From an uncultured Muribaculaceae bacterium (GTDB lineage: Bacteria > Bacteroidota > Bacteroidia > Bacteroidales > Muribaculaceae): a DNA stretch of 50,007 bases. Below are positions 47,216 to 50,007 of this stretch, one piece after another. The translations under genes were made by a program, and so were the position numbers. The notes below the pieces were generated by a model. That model saw nothing but the letters and a program-made list of their open reading frames with translations. It did not search any database and was not told where the DNA came from. Each line of letters starts with the position of its first letter. The first letter of the stretch is position 1. The stretch lies in NCBI GenBank assembly GCA_910578095.1, contig CAJTOZ010000023.1, positions 1 through 50,007 of the forward strand, in the 5' to 3' direction.

Positions 47216-48156
47216 GCATCACGGCCGTTGATGAGCGAATGCTTGCCGCACTATGCCACGAGGCCGGTGCTTGCGCCTGGGGTGTGGCTGCCGCTGCTCC
47301 TGTGTCGCCGGACGACCGGCATATCTACGAGCAGTGGCTGCAGCGTGGTGCACACGGGCCGATGGCATATATGGAGCGCTATCCCGAGCTGCGTTCCGAC
47401 CCCCGTACGCTGCTCGAAGGAGCCCGCAGCCTGATAGTGTGTGCTTTTTCATATCTTCAGCCACACCATAGCCCCTATATATCGGACTATGCTCTCGGCA
47501 GCGACTACCACGGTGTGGTGCGCGAGAGGCTTGAGAGAGTGGCCGCTGCAGTGCGTGCCGCCGCCGGAGGGGAAACACGCGTGTGTGTGGATTCTGCTCC
47601 GCTGCGTGAGCGCTACTGGGCTGTGCGCGCGGGTGTGGGCACCGTGGGGTTGAGCGGAAAGCTTATTGTGCCCGGAGCCGGTGCCGATGTCGTGCTTGGG
47701 GAGGTGCTTACCACGGCAGAGCTTCCCACCACGCCCCCGCTATCCGTGGAGCTGTGCGATGGGTGTGGCCGCTGCGTGGAGGCCTGTCCGGCCGGAGCAC
47801 TCGATGGCCGCGGCGGTGTGGATGCCCGAAAATGCCTGTCGTGCCTCACTATAGAGCATCGCGGCGATTTTCCGCCCGGCACGCAGCTGCATGGGCGTCT
47901 GGTGGGGTGCGATGTGTGCAGCCGCGTGTGTCCGGCTTCATCCCGCGAGGCTATGTCGGGGGCTCCTGTTGTGGTGGATGAGATGCTGGCACGGCCCGAA
48001 GTGCTCGCCCTCACCCCCGAGGAAGCAGCCACGATGTCGCGCGGGCGCTTCAACTCCATGTTCCGCCGCAGCGCTGTGATGCGTCTGCGTCTGGACGGTC
48101 TGCGGCGCAATGCGCTCCATGTGCTCTCCGAGCGCCCCGGCCATTTGCAGCCTTAG
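47212..48156 (+). CDS. queG: Epoxyqueuosine reductase
   Basis: 314 residues. The cobalamin-binding part includes YMERYPELRSDPRTLLEGARSLIV-type sequence near 45-70, and CVDSAPLRERYWAVRAGVGTVG, which holds the conserved catalytic Asp. Two 4Fe-4S motifs follow: CDGCGRCVEACP (about 180-192) and a second one composed of CLSC with CDVCSRVCP (about 205-240). QueG reduces epoxyqueuosine to queuosine, the last step of the tRNA wobble-base modification. It lacks the C-terminal HEAT repeats of longer family members, as is common. It overlaps the deacetylase by 4 bases. All cluster cysteines are present. Confidence 0.95.
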   Translation: MSITAVDERMLAALCHEAGACAWGVAAAAPVSPDDRHIYEQWLQRGAHGPMAYMERYPELRSDPRTLLEGARSLIVCAFSYLQPHHSPYISDYALGSDYHGVVRERLERVAAAVRAAAGGETRVCVDSAPLRERYWAVRAGVGTVGLSGKLIVPGAGADVVLGEVLTTAELPTTPPLSVELCDGCGRCVEACPAGALDGRGGVDARKCLSCLTIEHRGDFPPGTQLHGRLVGCDVCSRVCPASSREAMSGAPVVVDEMLARPEVLALTPEEAATMSRGRFNSMFRRSAVMRLRLDGLRRNALHVLSERPGHLQP

Positions 48157-48171
48157 TTGCTGCCGTATCAA

Positions 48172-48189
48172 TAATTTTGCGTATCTTTG
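48172..48189 (+). promoter_or_regulatory. Two adjacent -7 boxes upstream of the helicase
   Basis: TAATTTTG at 48172-48179 and TATCTTTG at 48182-48189 are both exact TAnnTTTG, each followed by C. The start codon is at 48224, so the leader would be about 30-40 bases. The two may represent alternative start points. Confidence 0.55.
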
Positions 48190-48223
48190 CAATGTATAAT
48201 ACTTTGACTATATATTATCATAT

Positions 48224-49597
48224 ATGACATTCGACGAGTTAGACCTCAGTGATGATATTCTCGACGCGCTCGACGCCATGCACTTCACAGAGTGTACCCC
48301 TATCCAGGAGCAGGCCATACCGGCGGTGCTCGAGGGGCGCGACCTCATAGCGGTGGCACAGACCGGCACCGGCAAGACCGCGGCATATCTTCTGCCTGTG
48401 ATCGACCGCCTGGCTTCGCAGCCCGAGCCCGATGCCATAAACTGCATCGTGATGTCGCCTACCCGCGAACTCGCCCAGCAGATAGACCGGCAGATGGAAG
48501 GCTTCTCTTATTTTCTGCCGGTCAATTCAGTGGCCATATACGGAGGCACTGACGGTGCTACCTTTGCCCAGCAGCAGCGGGGGTTGAAGATGGGCGCCGA
48601 TGTGGTGATCGCCACCCCGGGCCGTCTGCTCGCCCACATGAGCATGGGCTATGTGGATTTAAGCAAGGTTCAGGTGCTCATTCTCGATGAGGCCGACCGT
48701 ATGCTCGACATGGGCTTCTATGACGATATCATGCAGATTGTGGCGGCCACACCCGCCACCCGTCAGACACTGATGTTCTCGGCCACCATGCCGCCAAAGA
48801 TAAAACAGATGGCGCAGAAGATACTCAACCATCCGGCCGAAGTGAAAATCGCTGTGAGTCGCCCGGCCGACAGTATCGACCAGTCGGTGGTGATATGCCA
48901 TGAGCGTCAGAAGACGCCGGTGTTGCGTCATCTTTTCGAAACCAAGGCCGACAAGCGTGTCATAGTTTTTGCGGCCTCGAAACTGAAAGTCAAGGAGCTT
49001 AACCGCGAATTGCGCCGTGCCGGCTACAAAAGTGCCGAAATGCACTCCGACCTGGAGCAGACACGTCGCGACGAAGTGATGCACGATTTCCGCAGCGCCC
49101 GCGTGGATATCCTTGTGGCCACAGACATCCTTGCCCGTGGCATAGATATAGACGATATAGCTCTCGTTGTGAATTACGATGTGCCACGCGAGGCCGAAGA
49201 CTATGTGCACCGCATCGGCCGCACGGCGCGTGCCGGAGCCGGAGGCTCGGCTGTCACGCTCGTGGGCGAGCGTGATCAGGAGCGCTTTGCGGGCATTGAG
49301 GATTTCCTCGGCAAGCCTGTCCGTCGGGAGGAGATGCCTCCTGAGTTCGGCAGTATGCCGGAATTCACCCCCGGAACGCGGAGTGGGGGGCGTGGCGGCA
49401 AAAACCGCGCAACTTCGCGAAAGCGTGGAGGGCGTAGCCGTGATAAAAAGAAAAAGTCGGAAGCATCGGCTGCAGCCCCTGTCGAAGCTGTAGCGCCTCA
49501 GGGCAGTGAGGGTGCCGCACCGCGCAAGCGCCGCCATCGTGGAGGGCGCCGTAGAAAAGGTCGCCCCCAGACCCCACCAAGCACCGAGGCGGAGTAA
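48224..49597 (+). CDS. RhlE-like DEAD-box RNA helicase
   Basis: 457 residues. Motifs in order: Q motif FTECTPIQEQAIP (about 23-35), Walker A AQTGTGKT, PTRELAQQI, TPGRLLAHM, DEAD (VLILDEADRMLDMGF), SAT (MFSATMPP), VIVFAASKLK, ARGIDIDDI, and HRIGRTARAG. The C-terminal 80 residues are Lys/Arg/Gly-rich (SGGRGGKNRATSRKRGG and similar), an RNA-binding tail typical of RhlE and cold-shock helicases. It unwinds short RNA duplexes with ATP and probably works in ribosome assembly or RNA decay. It stands alone behind its own promoters. DeaD/CsdA is the alternative, but the short tail favours RhlE. Confidence 0.93.
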   Translation: MTFDELDLSDDILDALDAMHFTECTPIQEQAIPAVLEGRDLIAVAQTGTGKTAAYLLPVIDRLASQPEPDAINCIVMSPTRELAQQIDRQMEGFSYFLPVNSVAIYGGTDGATFAQQQRGLKMGADVVIATPGRLLAHMSMGYVDLSKVQVLILDEADRMLDMGFYDDIMQIVAATPATRQTLMFSATMPPKIKQMAQKILNHPAEVKIAVSRPADSIDQSVVICHERQKTPVLRHLFETKADKRVIVFAASKLKVKELNRELRRAGYKSAEMHSDLEQTRRDEVMHDFRSARVDILVATDILARGIDIDDIALVVNYDVPREAEDYVHRIGRTARAGAGGSAVTLVGERDQERFAGIEDFLGKPVRREEMPPEFGSMPEFTPGTRSGGRGGKNRATSRKRGGRSRDKKKKSEASAAAPVEAVAPQGSEGAAPRKRRHRGGRRRKGRPQTPPSTEAE

Positions 49598-49859
49598 TCG
49601 GCTGTTTTTTCTATACACGGCGTGTCGGAATGCAGTAGTAAGCTTCCGGCACGCCGTGCATATAAGGAAAACATTTTCCCGCAAATTTGTTATATATAGG
49701 TTGTGCCCGCGGCGGTGCTTTTTCTCTGTTCTGGAGCTATGACCCGCCGTTGAACATTAGGCGCTGATTGTATTGAAAAATAAGTCGAGTTGCAATGTGT
49801 TTAAAATCAGCATTTTGATAAAATTGTCATAATTTTCTCCAAAAATATTTGCAAAAAGA
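49598..49859. other. Intergenic region without a gene, one strong hairpin
   Basis: First part of a 410-base gap that runs to the window edge. A 9+5-bp hairpin spans 49616-49658 (CACGGCGTG, then CGGAA; TTCCG, then CACGCCGTG), with a T run in front of it but not behind; it may still end the helicase transcript. The rest to 49859 is AT-rich; no ORF on either strand is convincing. Confidence 0.6.
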
Positions 49860-49891
49860 TTTGGTAGTTTGGGAAAAAGCATGTAACTTTG
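49860..49891 (+). promoter_or_regulatory. Strong -33/-7 promoter near the window end
   Basis: TTTG (49860-49863), 20-base spacer, TAACTTTG (49884-49891) followed by CACTCGC. The geometry is near ideal. The segment behind it has no coding sequence up to the window end. Confidence 0.75.
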
Positions 49892-50007
49892 CACTCGCTT
49901 TTCGGAGGAAGGGCGCTGCGAGAACAGCGAAAGACCTTAAAACGGGGTCGAGAATTAAAAAGTTGTTAAAAAGTTCATAAAAATTTGGTCAGTTCAAATT
50001 TTGGTTG
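49892..50007 (+). other. Long untranslated leader, probably of a stable-RNA operon (cut by window)
   Basis: 116 bases with no ORF. It contains a small hairpin CGCTG/CAGCG (49914-49918 with 49925-49929), then AT-rich sequence. Near the end TTTGGTCAGTTC (49984-49995) repeats the form of TTTGGTAGTTTG (49860-49871), so a second tandem promoter probably starts here. This layout reminds me of leaders in front of Bacteroidales 16S rRNA genes, but no rRNA is visible. Confidence 0.4.

Overview
This window reads as a chromosomal segment from a high-GC (roughly 55-60% by eye) member of the order Bacteroidales. Genus cannot be fixed from the sequence; Muribaculaceae-like gut bacteria are my best guess. 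Supporting signs are a SusC/SusD pair with an ECF sigma/FecR regulator, DUF3078 and DUF2723 proteins, an Ig-like (Big_5) lipoprotein with the typical Cys-Ala N-terminus, LolC/E-like and COG0731 radical SAM genes, C-terminal tails resembling type IX secretion signals, and many promoters of the Bacteroidetes form TAnnTTTG, some with an upstream TTTG.

Layout. 1-8.9 kb: end of a TonB-like gene, a Kdo/WaaP-type kinase, a leftward ubiE-DUF3078-unknown operon, a rightward M28 peptidase-sufE-POT transporter operon, then a secreted two-module protein. 9-16 kb: Ig-like lipoprotein, a duplicated promoter segment, a polyprenyl-phosphate mannose synthase, then leftward topA, RluA-type pseudouridine synthase and a Fur-family gene. 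16-24 kb: leucine-rich-repeat surface protein, trmB, mrp, aroQ, tRNA-Leu(CAA), and a tightly overlapping operon of GT4 glycosyltransferase, epimerase, small membrane protein and dgt. 24-31 kb, all leftward: an AT-rich lipoprotein of unknown function, alkaline phosphatase, three consecutive FKBP isomerases, a radical SAM protein, a LolC/E-like permease and rbfA. 31-34 kb: a NapH-NapG-like polyferredoxin fusion, thyA and folA. 34-41 kb: FecR and ECF sigma (leftward) facing away from SusC and SusD (rightward). 41-50 kb: pfkA, a very large DUF2723 membrane protein, a polysaccharide deacetylase, queG, an RhlE-like helicase, and at the edge a strong promoter with a long non-coding leader that looks like the front of a stable-RNA operon.

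How it fits together. Most of the window is housekeeping: nucleotide, cofactor, tRNA and rRNA metabolism. The accessory part is envelope-related. The ECF/FecR/SusCD block is a self-contained uptake locus that lacks its own enzymes. The mannosyl-phospholipid synthase and the DUF2723 protein could be two steps of one protein O-glycosylation route although they lie 30 kb apart. I found no insertion sequence, prophage or CRISPR array. The observations I rate highest are the NapH-NapG fusion with a twin-arginine motif in the middle of the chain, an Mrp ATPase with no cysteine at all, a 48-bp duplicated promoter with an inverted repeat, and a tiny ORF with a Shine-Dalgarno-like sequence whose stop overlaps the SusC start.
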